This document shows, piece by piece, positions 41,611-51,181 of a stretch of 64,000 nt of DNA (position 1 is the stretch's first letter; every line of letters starts with the position of its first letter). The position numbers and the translations under genes were made by a program. This DNA is from UTCHB3 sp964531325. GTDB lineage: Bacteria; Bacteroidota; Ignavibacteria; Ignavibacteriales; Ignavibacteriaceae. Below the pieces are notes generated by a model. It made no database searches and was not told the DNA's origin. It saw nothing but the letters and a program-made list of their open reading frames with translations. The stretch spans positions 1 through 64,000 of the forward strand of contig CAZHCW010000017.1 in the NCBI GenBank assembly GCA_964531325.1, in the 5' to 3' direction.

Positions 41611-43143
41611 GTGAAGCGAACAAACCTTTTAAAGTATTGTATATTTGCTACAGGTCTCTCGGGAATTGTAGCTGAATATATACTTTCAACACTTGCTGCC
41701 TATTTTCTTGGTGATTCTGTCATCCAATGGACACTAATAGTTTCATTTATGCTCTTTTCAATGGGGGTAGGGAGTAGCTTAAGTAAATTTATAAAAACAA
41801 ATTTGCTCGAAAAGTTTATTACACTTGAGTTCATTTTATCTGTCCTTACCTCATTCTCAGCAGTAATAGTCTATTCAATTTCTTCATTTCCTGAATATCG
41901 TGGAATAGTGATTTATTCACTTTCAATTCTTATCGGGCTTTTGATCGGGCTTGAAATTCCTATAGTCACAAGATTAAATGAAGAATTTGAAGAGTTGAGA
42001 GTGAATATTGCAAATGTGCTTGAAAAAGACTATTATGGCAGTCTTTTTGGGGGTATCTTTTTTGCATTTGTGGGTTTGCCCATAATCGGATTGACATATA
42101 CACCGTTTATTCTTGGTGCCGTTAACTTTTCGGTTGCGCTTCTTCTCTATTTTTCGTTAAGAGACAAATTTAAGCTCTCCAAGTCAAAAATGGGAATTGC
42201 TATTGCTTCGGTAGCATTTTTAATAGTTTCGGGTGCAGTTTTTGCTAAACCGATCATTAAATTTTCCGAACAACTGAAATACCTCGATCAGATAGTTTAT
42301 GAAGAACAATCAAAATATCAGAAGATAGTTCTTACTCGATGGAAGGATTATCACTGGCTCTATCTGAATAACAGTGTACAATTCAGCAGTTATGACGAAG
42401 CAATGTATCATGAGCCGCTCGTCCATATTCCCATGCATTTATCAGGGAGTAGAAAAAATGTTTTGATATTGGGTGGAGGAGATGGTTGTGCTGTAAGGGA
42501 AGCATTAAAGTTTGGTGATGTTGAAAAGATAACGCTTGTTGATATTGATCCCGCAATGACAGAGTTGGCAAAAAATAATGAGATTGTTACTGCTATTAAC
42601 GACAGTTCGTTATTTAACCCCAAGGTGGAAGTGGTAAATCTGGATGCATTCAATTATCTTGAAGGCGTCGATAAAATATTTGATGTTATCATTGCCGATT
42701 TTCCTGATCCAAAAAATTCAGAATTGAGCAGGCTTTATTCGCTGGAATTTTTCAGTATAACAAAAAAACACTTGTCGGATGACGGGATGTTTATTACTCA
42801 GGCATGCAGTCCCTATTTTGCTCCCAAAGTTTTTAGTTGCATTGATACTACAATAAAAGCAGCCGGGTTTGGCACTCTTCGATTCAGGAATCATGTTCCA
42901 ACGATGGGAGAGTGGGGATTTATTCTTGCTTCCAAGAGGTTGGGTTCCAAAGAACTTGAAGAGCGATTTAATTTGATAAAGGTTCAAGAGAACAGAACCA
43001 AGTGGTTAAATAACAATGTGTTAAAGGCGTTGATTTCATTTGGTAAATCTTACATTGATCCGGGATTTAAACCCGCTATCAACAATCTCACAGACCCGGT
43101 GTTATACCGCTATTTTGAAGACAGTGATTGGGGACTATATTAA
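41611..43143 (+). CDS. Membrane-anchored spermidine-synthase-like aminopropyltransferase
   Basis: A 510-residue protein with a GTG start. The N-terminal 210 residues hold about seven membrane segments (ATGLSGIVAEYILSTLAAYFLG; YYGSLFGGIFFAFVGLPIIGLTYTP). The C-terminal 290 residues are a spermidine-synthase domain: KIVLTRW.. DYHWLYLNNSVQFS, the nucleotide site VLILGGGDGCAVREALKFG, VDIDPAMTELA, and the catalytic Asp segment IIADFPDPKN. It would move the aminopropyl group from decarboxylated SAM to an amine. The SAM decarboxylase encoded across the divergent gap can supply the donor. It is the last gene of the PspA run. Confidence 0.9.
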   Translation: MKRTNLLKYCIFATGLSGIVAEYILSTLAAYFLGDSVIQWTLIVSFMLFSMGVGSSLSKFIKTNLLEKFITLEFILSVLTSFSAVIVYSISSFPEYRGIVIYSLSILIGLLIGLEIPIVTRLNEEFEELRVNIANVLEKDYYGSLFGGIFFAFVGLPIIGLTYTPFILGAVNFSVALLLYFSLRDKFKLSKSKMGIAIASVAFLIVSGAVFAKPIIKFSEQLKYLDQIVYEEQSKYQKIVLTRWKDYHWLYLNNSVQFSSYDEAMYHEPLVHIPMHLSGSRKNVLILGGGDGCAVREALKFGDVEKITLVDIDPAMTELAKNNEIVTAINDSSLFNPKVEVVNLDAFNYLEGVDKIFDVIIADFPDPKNSELSRLYSLEFFSITKKHLSDDGMFITQACSPYFAPKVFSCIDTTIKAAGFGTLRFRNHVPTMGEWGFILASKRLGSKELEERFNLIKVQENRTKWLNNNVLKALISFGKSYIDPGFKPAINNLTDPVLYRYFEDSDWGLY

Positions 43144-43205
43144 TTTGCTTCTCCCATATTAGCCCATATTAAGTGTTATTTTTTCAATAAATTTGAGATT
43201 TCTGC

Positions 43206-43727
43206 ATGTTTGAAGGAGTATTTGGTCCTGTAATCGTTGGACTATTGAGAGTTTGTGATGTTAGTCTGGGTACACTTAGAACAATTCTGGTGGTTCAAGG
43301 GAAAAAGTACCTTGCCGGATTTGTTGGATTTTTTGAAGCCGCAATTTGGGTAATCGCAATCAGTCAGATTTTTCAATATCTAAACGATAATCCTTGGATG
43401 ATACTCGGCTATGCGACAGGGTATGGAATGGGAAATATTGTCGGTATCTGGCTGGAACAGCAGATTGGTCTGGGGTTTGTACAAGTGAGTGTTGTTTCAC
43501 TCCAAAAATCAGAAGAGATAGCAGCCGAACTGAGGTCTTCCTCGTTTGGTGTAACAACAATTCCTGCTGTTGGTTTAACCGGTGGCACCAACATGATAAT
43601 GTCAGTGGTTGACAGGAAAAAGTTAAAAGGGATGATCAACCTTGTGGAATCAATTGACCCAAAAGCTTTTATTTCTGTTCAGTCATCGTTACCATACAGA
43701 GGTTACCGTCCCGGAGCAAGAATATAG
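43206..43727 (+). CDS. DUF2179/UPF0316 membrane protein
   Basis: A 173-residue protein with three membrane helices (GPVIVGLLRVCDVSLGTLRTILVVQGKKYLAGFVGFFEAAIWVIAISQIF; MILGYATGYGMGNIVGIWLEQ) followed by a cytoplasmic DUF2179 domain (VVSLQKSEEIAAELRSSSFGVTTIPAVGLTGGTNMIMSVVDRKKL). The family is widespread and uncharacterised. It lies 62 bases after the aminopropyltransferase gene, without a visible terminator, so cotranscription is possible but not shown. Confidence 0.88.
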   Translation: MFEGVFGPVIVGLLRVCDVSLGTLRTILVVQGKKYLAGFVGFFEAAIWVIAISQIFQYLNDNPWMILGYATGYGMGNIVGIWLEQQIGLGFVQVSVVSLQKSEEIAAELRSSSFGVTTIPAVGLTGGTNMIMSVVDRKKLKGMINLVESIDPKAFISVQSSLPYRGYRPGARI

Positions 43728-43836
43728 AATATTGAATTAACAATTTCTTAACACTACAATCTAAGTCAATTTCCCTAATTTAATTTTAGTTTTACGATGT
43801 GAGTTTTTAATATTCTCACATTTGTTCACTAATGAG

Positions 43837-45441
43837 ATGGAAATGGAAATTTATTACTTAATCATTGTTGTTGTCCTTTTTGCTCTTGCTCTTTCCGATC
43901 TTGTCTTTGGTGTCGCTAACGATGCAGTAAACTTTCTTAATTCTGCAATCGGTTCCAAAGTAGCTCCTCGTCACATTATCCTGATATTTGCCAGTTTGGG
44001 AGTTCTTGGTGGTGCCCTTTTTTCCAGTGGAATGATGGAAGTAGCAAGGAAAGGGTTGTTTCACCCTGAAATGTTCACTTTTGCACAGGTGATGGGGCTT
44101 TTTGTTGCAGTAATGTTTACCGATGTGCTGCTTCTTGATCTTTATAACACATTTGGATTGCCGACCTCCACAACAGTATCACTGGTTTTTGGTTTACTTG
44201 GTGCTGCCATGGGTACTGCTGCTTATAGTGTTATACAAACATCAGGTGGGCTTGATACGGTAATGTCTTACATCAACACCGATCGGGCTTTTCTCATAAT
44301 AAGCGGAATTTTCCTTTCAGTTGTGATCTCTTTTAATGCTTCGTTTTTTGTTCAATACATAGTCAGAATAATCTTCACCTTTGATTACAAATCAAAAATG
44401 CCAAGATATGGTGCCATTTTTGGTGCGATCGCATTTTCGATGATTACTTTTTTTCTTTTTACAAAAGGGATTAAAGGTTCGGTTTTTGAACACACGACGG
44501 TTGCTGAATGGATTTCAGCTAATAAATCGGAAAGTTTGTTGTTTTCATTTTCCGGCTTCTTTTTAATCTTTTTGGTCTTCAATAACCTCCTCAAATTCAA
44601 CATTCTAAAACCACTCGTAATTGCCGGTACATTTGCATTGGCGTTTTCTTTTTCTGCAAACGACCTTGTGAATTTTATTGGAGTTCCACTTGCCGGATTT
44701 CAGGCTTTTCAGAGTGTGAGTTTTGATATGGATCCTTCAGGAAATATGATGGGAGCGCTTCACAATGAAGGCACCGTTCCATTTACGATCCTTATTTTCT
44801 CGGGTGCAGTGATGATTGTTACGATCTGGAAATCGAAAAAATCAAATTCTGTTACCAAAACTGAAGTTAATCTTTCGAGGCAAGGTAAAGGAAAAGAAAA
44901 GTTTAAAAAATCTGCAATTGCCAAGGGTGTGGTTCAAGGCTCACTTTTTTTTCTTGATATGATTAAAGCTGTAGTTCCCGGCGTGGTTCAAAATTGGATT
45001 AATGGCAGGTTTGACAAAACCAAATACCAACCTGAAAGAGCATCAGACGGTAAGATGCCGGCTTTTGATCTTATCAGAGCTTCAGTAAACCTTGTGGTTG
45101 CATCCAGTCTTATTTCATTCGGTACATCATTAAAATTGCCCCTCTCTACAACTTTTGTTACCTTCATCGTTGCAATGGGTTCGTCGCTTGCTGATAGAGC
45201 CTGGGAGAAAGATAATGTGGTAAATCGTGTAAATGGTGTAATCACTGTGGTTGGTGGTTGGTTTTTAACTGCCGTGTTCGCTTTGATGATTTCATTTATT
45301 TTTGCAATTATAATTTCCTTTGGTGGTTTGGCTGCCATCATGTTGATTTGTGCATTTGCTATATTTCTGATTTTCCGTACTCACAAATATCACGGTGAAC
45401 AGGAGAAAAAAGAGGAAGAAGTAGAAAAAGTCGATTCCTAA
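43837..45441 (+). CDS. pit: Inorganic phosphate transporter, Pit family
   Basis: About 534 residues with ten or more membrane segments and the duplicated Pit signature: ALSDLVFGVANDAVNFLNSAIGSKVAP near the start and ALAFSFSANDLVNFIGVPLAGFQAF in the second half. A third motif, LPTSTTVSLVFGLLGAAMG / LPLSTTFVTFIVAMGSSLADRAW, is also present in both halves. It imports phosphate (often as metal phosphate) with protons or sodium. Start is uncertain: TTG 43822, ATG 43837 or ATG 43843. It is longer than E. coli PitA because of a loop between the halves and a charged Glu/Lys tail. Confidence 0.93.
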   Translation: MEMEIYYLIIVVVLFALALSDLVFGVANDAVNFLNSAIGSKVAPRHIILIFASLGVLGGALFSSGMMEVARKGLFHPEMFTFAQVMGLFVAVMFTDVLLLDLYNTFGLPTSTTVSLVFGLLGAAMGTAAYSVIQTSGGLDTVMSYINTDRAFLIISGIFLSVVISFNASFFVQYIVRIIFTFDYKSKMPRYGAIFGAIAFSMITFFLFTKGIKGSVFEHTTVAEWISANKSESLLFSFSGFFLIFLVFNNLLKFNILKPLVIAGTFALAFSFSANDLVNFIGVPLAGFQAFQSVSFDMDPSGNMMGALHNEGTVPFTILIFSGAVMIVTIWKSKKSNSVTKTEVNLSRQGKGKEKFKKSAIAKGVVQGSLFFLDMIKAVVPGVVQNWINGRFDKTKYQPERASDGKMPAFDLIRASVNLVVASSLISFGTSLKLPLSTTFVTFIVAMGSSLADRAWEKDNVVNRVNGVITVVGGWFLTAVFALMISFIFAIIISFGGLAAIMLICAFAIFLIFRTHKYHGEQEKKEEEVEKVDS

Positions 45442-45466
45442 GTATCCTTAACAATTTTAGAAAAAT

Positions 45467-45493
45467 AAAAAGCCGCAAGTTTGCGGCTTTTTT
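45467..45493. terminator. Terminator after pit
   Basis: AGCCGCAA (45471-45478) and TTGCGGCT (45481-45488) form a perfect stem over a 2-base centre, flanked by an A-run and a T-run, 29 bases after the pit stop. The bases from here to 45603 hold the leader of the next efflux operon and no recognisable gene. Confidence 0.88.
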
Positions 45494-45603
45494 ATTTTAA
45501 TGCATCAAATTATTACTTTTAATAATTACTTTTCTGAATTTTTAAAGTTCGAATATAATGGTGAGCCTCATCCGGTACTGATATCAAACTATTCAAGGTT
45601 TTT

Positions 45604-46872
45604 ATGTGTAGAATTATTCTTTATTCACTCTTTTTTTTCAATATTACGACAATTATATTTGCACAATCCGGTGCAACGGTGGAAGATACGAATATTGTTA
45701 CCGTGAAAAGTGCTATTCGTTTGGCTGCCCAAAAAAATCCCGGTTTAAGAATATTGAAAGCTGAAATTGATAAGAAAAGAGGTGAATTAAAAAGCAACAG
45801 CGGGCTTCTTGATCCTGTAATTTCTTATAGTAGAGAGGGGGTTGGAAACAGCTCATTTTCTTCTTATGATGAACAGCGAATCGGGATAACTCAGGAAATT
45901 GAATTTCCGACCAAAACTTCCTTTCTCGGGAAATCCTTACTTTCCGAGATTGAATCTCTTGAGCTTGAATATAAAAACAGAAGTCTTCTGCTTCGCGAAG
46001 AAATAAAGAAGCTCTACTCAGAACTTCAATACGGACTCGAGATGCTTCACCTCGCTGAAAATGAATATCAAATCTCTCAACAACTGCTTGAAGCTGTTGA
46101 GCTCAAATACACATCGGGTGAGGCGACAAAAACAGAACTTCTGAAAGCTAAAATTCAAGCTGATGAGGCAAGGAACTCGATTTCAGAAGCGACAAATAAT
46201 ATGCATCGCTCAAGATACTCTCTCTTTAATATGATTGGTCTCGCAACATCACAACAAAGATATTCAATCAAATTTCCCGATACACTTTATTACGAAGCTG
46301 TTGAAATTTCACAGGAAGATATTTTGAGTACATTTGTATCGATGCCCGGCGTACTCGCAAAAATGAAATCAATAGAATCGGCTCGGAATTACAAAGAATA
46401 CGCCGGAAATTCATTTTATCCCAATTTTTCACTCAGTTTGTTTGGACAGGATATGGGTTCCGGATTTAATTCATTCGGTTTCGAGGTGGGATTTTCTGTT
46501 CCACTTTGGTTTAGTATGAACCAAAACGGCAAAATTGAAGAAGCCTCTGCCAACCTCGTTGCCAGTGAAGAGAGATACAGGGAAGAGTTGCTGCTTATGA
46601 AAAAGGAGGTTGAGATTGCGTGGCATGGTTACGAAGCTGCCAATATGAATATTGGTAGATTCATTGAAGGAATTTTGAGTGACAGTGAGGAATTGCTTCG
46701 ACTGACGACGGAAGGCTATAAATTGGGAGAAATTGATTTTTTGAATTTACTCGAGGCACAAAGAACCTACCTTTCAAGTTCAAAACGGTATTATGGTTAT
46801 CTGCTCGACTATCAACACCGTTTGATCGAACTCGAACGATTCTCAAATCGCGAATTTTTATATCATGAATAA
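45604..46872 (+). CDS. TolC-family outer-membrane efflux protein (CzcC-like)
   Basis: A 422-residue outer-membrane channel of an RND pump. Signal peptide IILYSLFFFNITTIIFAQ; then the repeated helical TolC pattern with TVKSAIRLAAQKNPGLRILKAEIDKKRGEL, YTSGEATKTELLKAKIQADEARN in the first half and YKLGEIDFLNLLEAQRTYLSSSKRYYGYLLDYQHRLIELE in the second. It is the first of three genes encoding a full heavy-metal-type efflux pump. Start context is weak but the signal peptide supports the ATG at 45604. Confidence 0.92.
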   Translation: MCRIILYSLFFFNITTIIFAQSGATVEDTNIVTVKSAIRLAAQKNPGLRILKAEIDKKRGELKSNSGLLDPVISYSREGVGNSSFSSYDEQRIGITQEIEFPTKTSFLGKSLLSEIESLELEYKNRSLLLREEIKKLYSELQYGLEMLHLAENEYQISQQLLEAVELKYTSGEATKTELLKAKIQADEARNSISEATNNMHRSRYSLFNMIGLATSQQRYSIKFPDTLYYEAVEISQEDILSTFVSMPGVLAKMKSIESARNYKEYAGNSFYPNFSLSLFGQDMGSGFNSFGFEVGFSVPLWFSMNQNGKIEEASANLVASEERYREELLLMKKEVEIAWHGYEAANMNIGRFIEGILSDSEELLRLTTEGYKLGEIDFLNLLEAQRTYLSSSKRYYGYLLDYQHRLIELERFSNREFLYHE

Positions 46873-46885
46873 TGGAAAGCTGACG

Positions 46886-48055
46886 ATGAAATTTCAATTA
46901 ACTTTATTTTCTTTGATCTGGTTATCAGTTTTTGTTTTATCCGGCTGTTCAGGAGAAAAAGAACCCGCCCAAAACAAGAAAAAATCTACTTCTGTAAAAA
47001 AATATCAAGAAATTATTTTAACCGGCGAACAGTCTGATATCTTAAAGATTAAGATCGCAAAGGTTGAAAAAAAATCTCTGGATTACAGTCTGGTAGTAGC
47101 TTCCACTGTTTTCCCGGCTCCATCGAATGTAGCAAAAGTAAGTTCACCTATTAACGGCAGAGTTATCAAAAAATACAAAAATGATGGTGACCGGGTAGCT
47201 AAAGGAGATATTGTTTGTGAACTCGAAAGTCTTGAGTTTGCCGATCTTATCGCTGATCTGATAAAAGCAAAATCAGAACTTGGATTCCAAAAAAGTAAAC
47301 TGGACAGAAATATCCAGTTGAAAGAGAAGGGGATAAGCACAGAAAGCAGGCTTGAGGAAATCAGGGCTGACTATGAACGGTCTGTGGCAGGAGTTGCAGC
47401 TACTAAAGCAAGGTTGCGTTCTGTGGGTGTTCCTGAGACTCAAATAGATCAATTTAATGCAAACAACATCAAGTATCCAGTATTAAAAGTTCTTAGTCCC
47501 ATGTCAGGCATCATAAACGAAGATTTGATTGTGCCCGGTCAGGCAGTAACCGCCTATGAAAATATGATGACAATCGTAAATCTTTCGAAGGTGCAGATCA
47601 GGGGATACATCGCACCGGAGGATCTGCGTCTGGTCGGTTCAGGAGACAAATTTATAGTTTACTCGAAAGATGACCCCGATCAATATTTGGAAGGATCAAT
47701 CGGCACAATAAATCCCTCCATCGATGAAATGAACAAGTCGATAACGGTGAATTCGATAGTTGCTACGAAAAGGGAATGGCCCAAACCGGGACAGATATTA
47801 AGGATGGAGATATCAACCGGAACCGAGGAACCTGTAATAGGGATTCCCCTGGAGTCGATTATTTATCAGGGTGAAGAACCTTTCGTTTTTGTAAAACAGA
47901 GTGATCTAAAATATATTTTGCGTCCCGTCAGGATAAAAAAGAGCACTGAAAAGATGGCAATCATTGAAGAGGGGCTTAATCCCGGTGAAGAGATAGCTGT
48001 AAGCAATGTTTTTGATCTTAAAGCACTTTCCAAAGCATCCGGTGAGGGGGAATAA
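46886..48055 (+). CDS. RND periplasmic adaptor lipoprotein (CzcB-like)
   Basis: About 389 residues. The ATG at 46886 gives a lipoprotein signal (FQLTLFSLIWLSVFVLSGC) and follows GGAAAG; an ATG at 46865 would overlap the previous gene. The protein links pump and channel across the periplasm. Visible are the lipoyl half-motifs (SSPINGRVIKKYKNDGDRVAKGDIVCELESLEF and VLSPMSGIINEDLIVPGQAVTAYENMMTIVNL), a coiled-coil hairpin between them, and a C-terminal membrane-proximal domain. No His-rich metal-binding extension is seen. Confidence 0.93.
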   Translation: MKFQLTLFSLIWLSVFVLSGCSGEKEPAQNKKKSTSVKKYQEIILTGEQSDILKIKIAKVEKKSLDYSLVVASTVFPAPSNVAKVSSPINGRVIKKYKNDGDRVAKGDIVCELESLEFADLIADLIKAKSELGFQKSKLDRNIQLKEKGISTESRLEEIRADYERSVAGVAATKARLRSVGVPETQIDQFNANNIKYPVLKVLSPMSGIINEDLIVPGQAVTAYENMMTIVNLSKVQIRGYIAPEDLRLVGSGDKFIVYSKDDPDQYLEGSIGTINPSIDEMNKSITVNSIVATKREWPKPGQILRMEISTGTEEPVIGIPLESIIYQGEEPFVFVKQSDLKYILRPVRIKKSTEKMAIIEEGLNPGEEIAVSNVFDLKALSKASGEGE

Positions 48056-48058
48056 CTA

Positions 48059-51000
48059 ATGCTGAAAGGTATAATTGATTTCAGCCTGAGGCAGAAAGTG
48101 GTTGCACTCAGCTTAATTATCTTGATGGCTTTTGGTGGTTTTTATTCGTTAACAGTTTTGCCGATAAATTCACTTCCCGATGTAACCCCGGTGCAGGTAT
48201 TGGTGATCACAAAAGCCGGCAGGTATTCACCTTATGATGTTGAAAAATTAGTTAGTTATCCAATCGAAACTGCAATGAATGGTCTTCCGGGGGTAAGAGA
48301 GGTAAGATCTACTTCCCAATTTGGACTTTCAGCAGTTATTGTGGAGTTTGATGAATCACAAGATATTTATTTTGCTCGACAAATTGTTTCGCAGCGATTA
48401 CAGAGCGTTATCGACCAACTTCCACCCGGAGTATCAACTCCGAATCTTGGTCCAATTTCCACAGCTCTGGGAGAGATTTATCAATATGTTGTAAAAGCGG
48501 ATGGGTTTTCTCTGACCGAGTTGCGAACTATTCAGGACTGGATAATAGCACCACAACTTAAGACTATCCAGGGTGTTACTGAAATAAATTCATTTGGTGG
48601 ATTTGTAAAACAGTATGAAGTTGTGGTAACACCCGGTAAATTGAGAGCATATAACATAGGATTTAAGGAAATTCTGGATGCCATCGAAAGTAACAATAGT
48701 GTCTCGGGTGGTAATTATCTTGAACATAACAGAGAGCAATATATCGTCAGAGGATTTGGTCAGATCAGAAACGCGACTGATATCTCAGCTATAATCGTAA
48801 AAAAATTGCCTGCCAGGTCCATCTCAATAGGTGATATAGCAGAGGTAAAGATCACTGAACAACTCAGGCAGGGCGGAGTAACAAAAGACGGGAAAGGGGA
48901 AGTAGTCACCGGAATTGTAATGATGCTGCGTGGTGGCGACGGGAAAGAAGTAATTTCGTTGATCAATCAAAAAATTGATGATATCAACACAAATTTGCCA
49001 AAAGGTGTAACAATTGAAAAGTTTTACGATCAATCAGACCTTGTTGACAGAACAACCTCGACAATCAAAACAAACCTGTTGGAAGGTGGATTTTTTGTAA
49101 TTGCAGTGTTACTGCTTCTGTTGGGTGAGATAAAAGGTGCTTTGATTGTTGCCTCCGTTATTCCGTTTTCGATGCTCTTTGCTTTTATCGGGATGAAAGA
49201 ATTTGGACTTGCCGCAAATTTAATGAGTCTGGGTGCAATCGATTTTGGTATGGTGGTTGATGGTTCAGTTGTAATGGTCGAAAATATTGTGACTAAACTT
49301 CAAAAGGACCCCGGCAAAAATAAAGGGGAAATTATCAGAGAAGCTGCACAGGAAGTTGCTCGCCCAATCTTTTTTGGAGTGTTAATTATATTGATGGTTT
49401 ATGTTCCGATTGCAACTTTTTCCGGAGTTGAAGGTATCCTCTTCAGACCGATGGCGATTACAGTGGCAACTGCGGTTTTTGGCTCTTTGATCCTTGCACT
49501 TGTGTATGTTCCTGCAGTTTCTGCACTTGTGTTCAGAAAAGGGGTGAAAGTAAGGAAGAACTATTTGATCGAATGGCTAAAACCGGTGTATTCGAAGCAG
49601 CTCGAGCGGCATCTTGATCAAAAAATGCTTGTTATTTTAGTCTCTACTTTGGTAATCATCGCTTCAATTTCTACGATTCCATTTCTTGGAACAGAATTTT
49701 TACCCGAACTTGATGAAGGATCAATCCTTGTTGAAGAAGTGAGATTGCCCAGTGTGACCCTAAAAGAATCGATGGACAAGGCGAATGATCTTGGTAAGTT
49801 TATAATGAAAAATATCCCTGAAGTGAAGACTGTTGTTCCCAAAACAGGAAGATCAGATCTGGCAAACGACTGGATGGGAGTACATCAAACCGATGTCTGG
49901 GTCGTTTTAAAACCGATGGATGAGTGGCGTGATGGGATGACCAAAGAGAAAATTCAGGAACAAATAAAACCATTTCTTGATAAAGAGCCGGGGTTATCAT
50001 ATAACTTCACACAGCCAATCGCAATGAGGGTTGATGAACTTACTTCGGGTGTGAAGTCTGATCTCGCGGTAAAGATTTATGGTGAAGACCTTGATAAATT
50101 ATCCCTGATTGCAGATAATATCGCAAAAGAGGTGGCATCCCTCGACGGTACGGACAATTTTTTTGTAGAAAAATCGTCCGGTCAACCGTATCTCACAATA
50201 CAAATCGACAGGGAAGCAATTTCAAAATTTGGCTTAAATGTTGATGATGTTCAGCAAGTAATAGAAACCGGAATCGGCGGGAACGCTGCCGGAACGGTGT
50301 ATGAAGGCCAAAAGCGGTTCGACATTGTAGTAAGACTAAGAGAGGATTTTAGAAAATCATTTGACGATATCGCAAACATACCGGTCCAATTACAATCCGG
50401 TGGAACTATTGCATTAAAAGAAGTGGCAAATATTTCTAATCAGGAAGGCCCCAGGGAGATAGCAAGGGAGAATGGGTGGCGTCGGGTTATTGTTGGTATA
50501 AATCTTAAAGGAATTGATATTGGTACTTATGTTGCCAATTTGCAAGATCGGATTTCTAAAGAAGTTGAGATACCTGCCGGATATTTTATTCAGTACGGAG
50601 GTTCTTTCGAAGACCAGCAGAGAGCCATGCAACATCTTTACATTGTTGTTCCTCTGGCGATTTTTATAATTCTCGGACTACTCTATCTGATGTTCGGTAA
50701 TTTTGTTCATGCCGGTTTAATTTTTCTAAATCTTCCTTATGCTCTTTCAGGTGGAATATTGTTTCTCCTGGCACGAGGGCTTTATCTTTCCATTTCTGCG
50801 AGTATCGGATTTGTTGCTTTGTTTGGCGTTGCAGTTCTTAACGGAATTGTACTTATAGAACATTTAAATCACACAAAAGATAAAATATCAGATCTTCGAA
50901 AAGCTGTAGTTGAAGGAACAGCTGACAGATTAAGACCAGTCTTAATGACTGCACTTGTGGCAAGTTTTGGATTCATCCCTATGGCTTTTAATACCGGTCC

Positions 51001-51136
51001 CGGATCAGAAGTTCAAAGACCACTCGCTACCGTGGTCATTGGTGGATTATTTACCTCCACGCTCGCCACACTGATGCTGCTCCCGGTGATCTATTACATC
51101 GTTGAAAAGCGAAAAAGTTCTAAAACATCAAATTAA
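48059..51136 (+). CDS. czcA: Heavy-metal RND efflux permease (CzcA/CusA family)
   Basis: A 1025-residue inner-membrane proton antiporter. Starts LKGIIDFSLRQKVVALSLIILMAFGGFYSLTVLPINSLPDVTPVQVLVITKAGRYSP, the HME-RND type. The proton-relay motif in helix 4 is AIDFGMVVDGSVVMVEN, with the Asp, Asp and Glu that mark metal exporters. It acts with the two genes before it (gap of 3 bases) to move metal cations to the outside. Metal specificity cannot be told: no CusA-type Met cluster is obvious. A terminator follows at once. Confidence 0.94.
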   Translation: MLKGIIDFSLRQKVVALSLIILMAFGGFYSLTVLPINSLPDVTPVQVLVITKAGRYSPYDVEKLVSYPIETAMNGLPGVREVRSTSQFGLSAVIVEFDESQDIYFARQIVSQRLQSVIDQLPPGVSTPNLGPISTALGEIYQYVVKADGFSLTELRTIQDWIIAPQLKTIQGVTEINSFGGFVKQYEVVVTPGKLRAYNIGFKEILDAIESNNSVSGGNYLEHNREQYIVRGFGQIRNATDISAIIVKKLPARSISIGDIAEVKITEQLRQGGVTKDGKGEVVTGIVMMLRGGDGKEVISLINQKIDDINTNLPKGVTIEKFYDQSDLVDRTTSTIKTNLLEGGFFVIAVLLLLLGEIKGALIVASVIPFSMLFAFIGMKEFGLAANLMSLGAIDFGMVVDGSVVMVENIVTKLQKDPGKNKGEIIREAAQEVARPIFFGVLIILMVYVPIATFSGVEGILFRPMAITVATAVFGSLILALVYVPAVSALVFRKGVKVRKNYLIEWLKPVYSKQLERHLDQKMLVILVSTLVIIASISTIPFLGTEFLPELDEGSILVEEVRLPSVTLKESMDKANDLGKFIMKNIPEVKTVVPKTGRSDLANDWMGVHQTDVWVVLKPMDEWRDGMTKEKIQEQIKPFLDKEPGLSYNFTQPIAMRVDELTSGVKSDLAVKIYGEDLDKLSLIADNIAKEVASLDGTDNFFVEKSSGQPYLTIQIDREAISKFGLNVDDVQQVIETGIGGNAAGTVYEGQKRFDIVVRLREDFRKSFDDIANIPVQLQSGGTIALKEVANISNQEGPREIARENGWRRVIVGINLKGIDIGTYVANLQDRISKEVEIPAGYFIQYGGSFEDQQRAMQHLYIVVPLAIFIILGLLYLMFGNFVHAGLIFLNLPYALSGGILFLLARGLYLSISASIGFVALFGVAVLNGIVLIEHLNHTKDKISDLRKAVVEGTADRLRPVLMTALVASFGFIPMAFNTGPGSEVQRPLATVVIGGLFTSTLATLMLLPVIYYIVEKRKSSKTSN

Positions 51137-51144
51137 GAAAAATA

Positions 51145-51177
51145 AAAAAGGCTGCCAACGAATTGACAGCCTTTTTT
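51145..51177. terminator. Shared terminator between the two RND operons
   Basis: AAAAGGCTG and CAGCCTTTT form a stem extended by CAA/TTG with a small loop, with A-rich and T-rich flanks. It lies between the stops of the CzcA-like (plus) and AcrB-like (minus) genes and is symmetric enough to act on both strands. Confidence 0.9.
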
Positions 51178-51181
51178 AATA

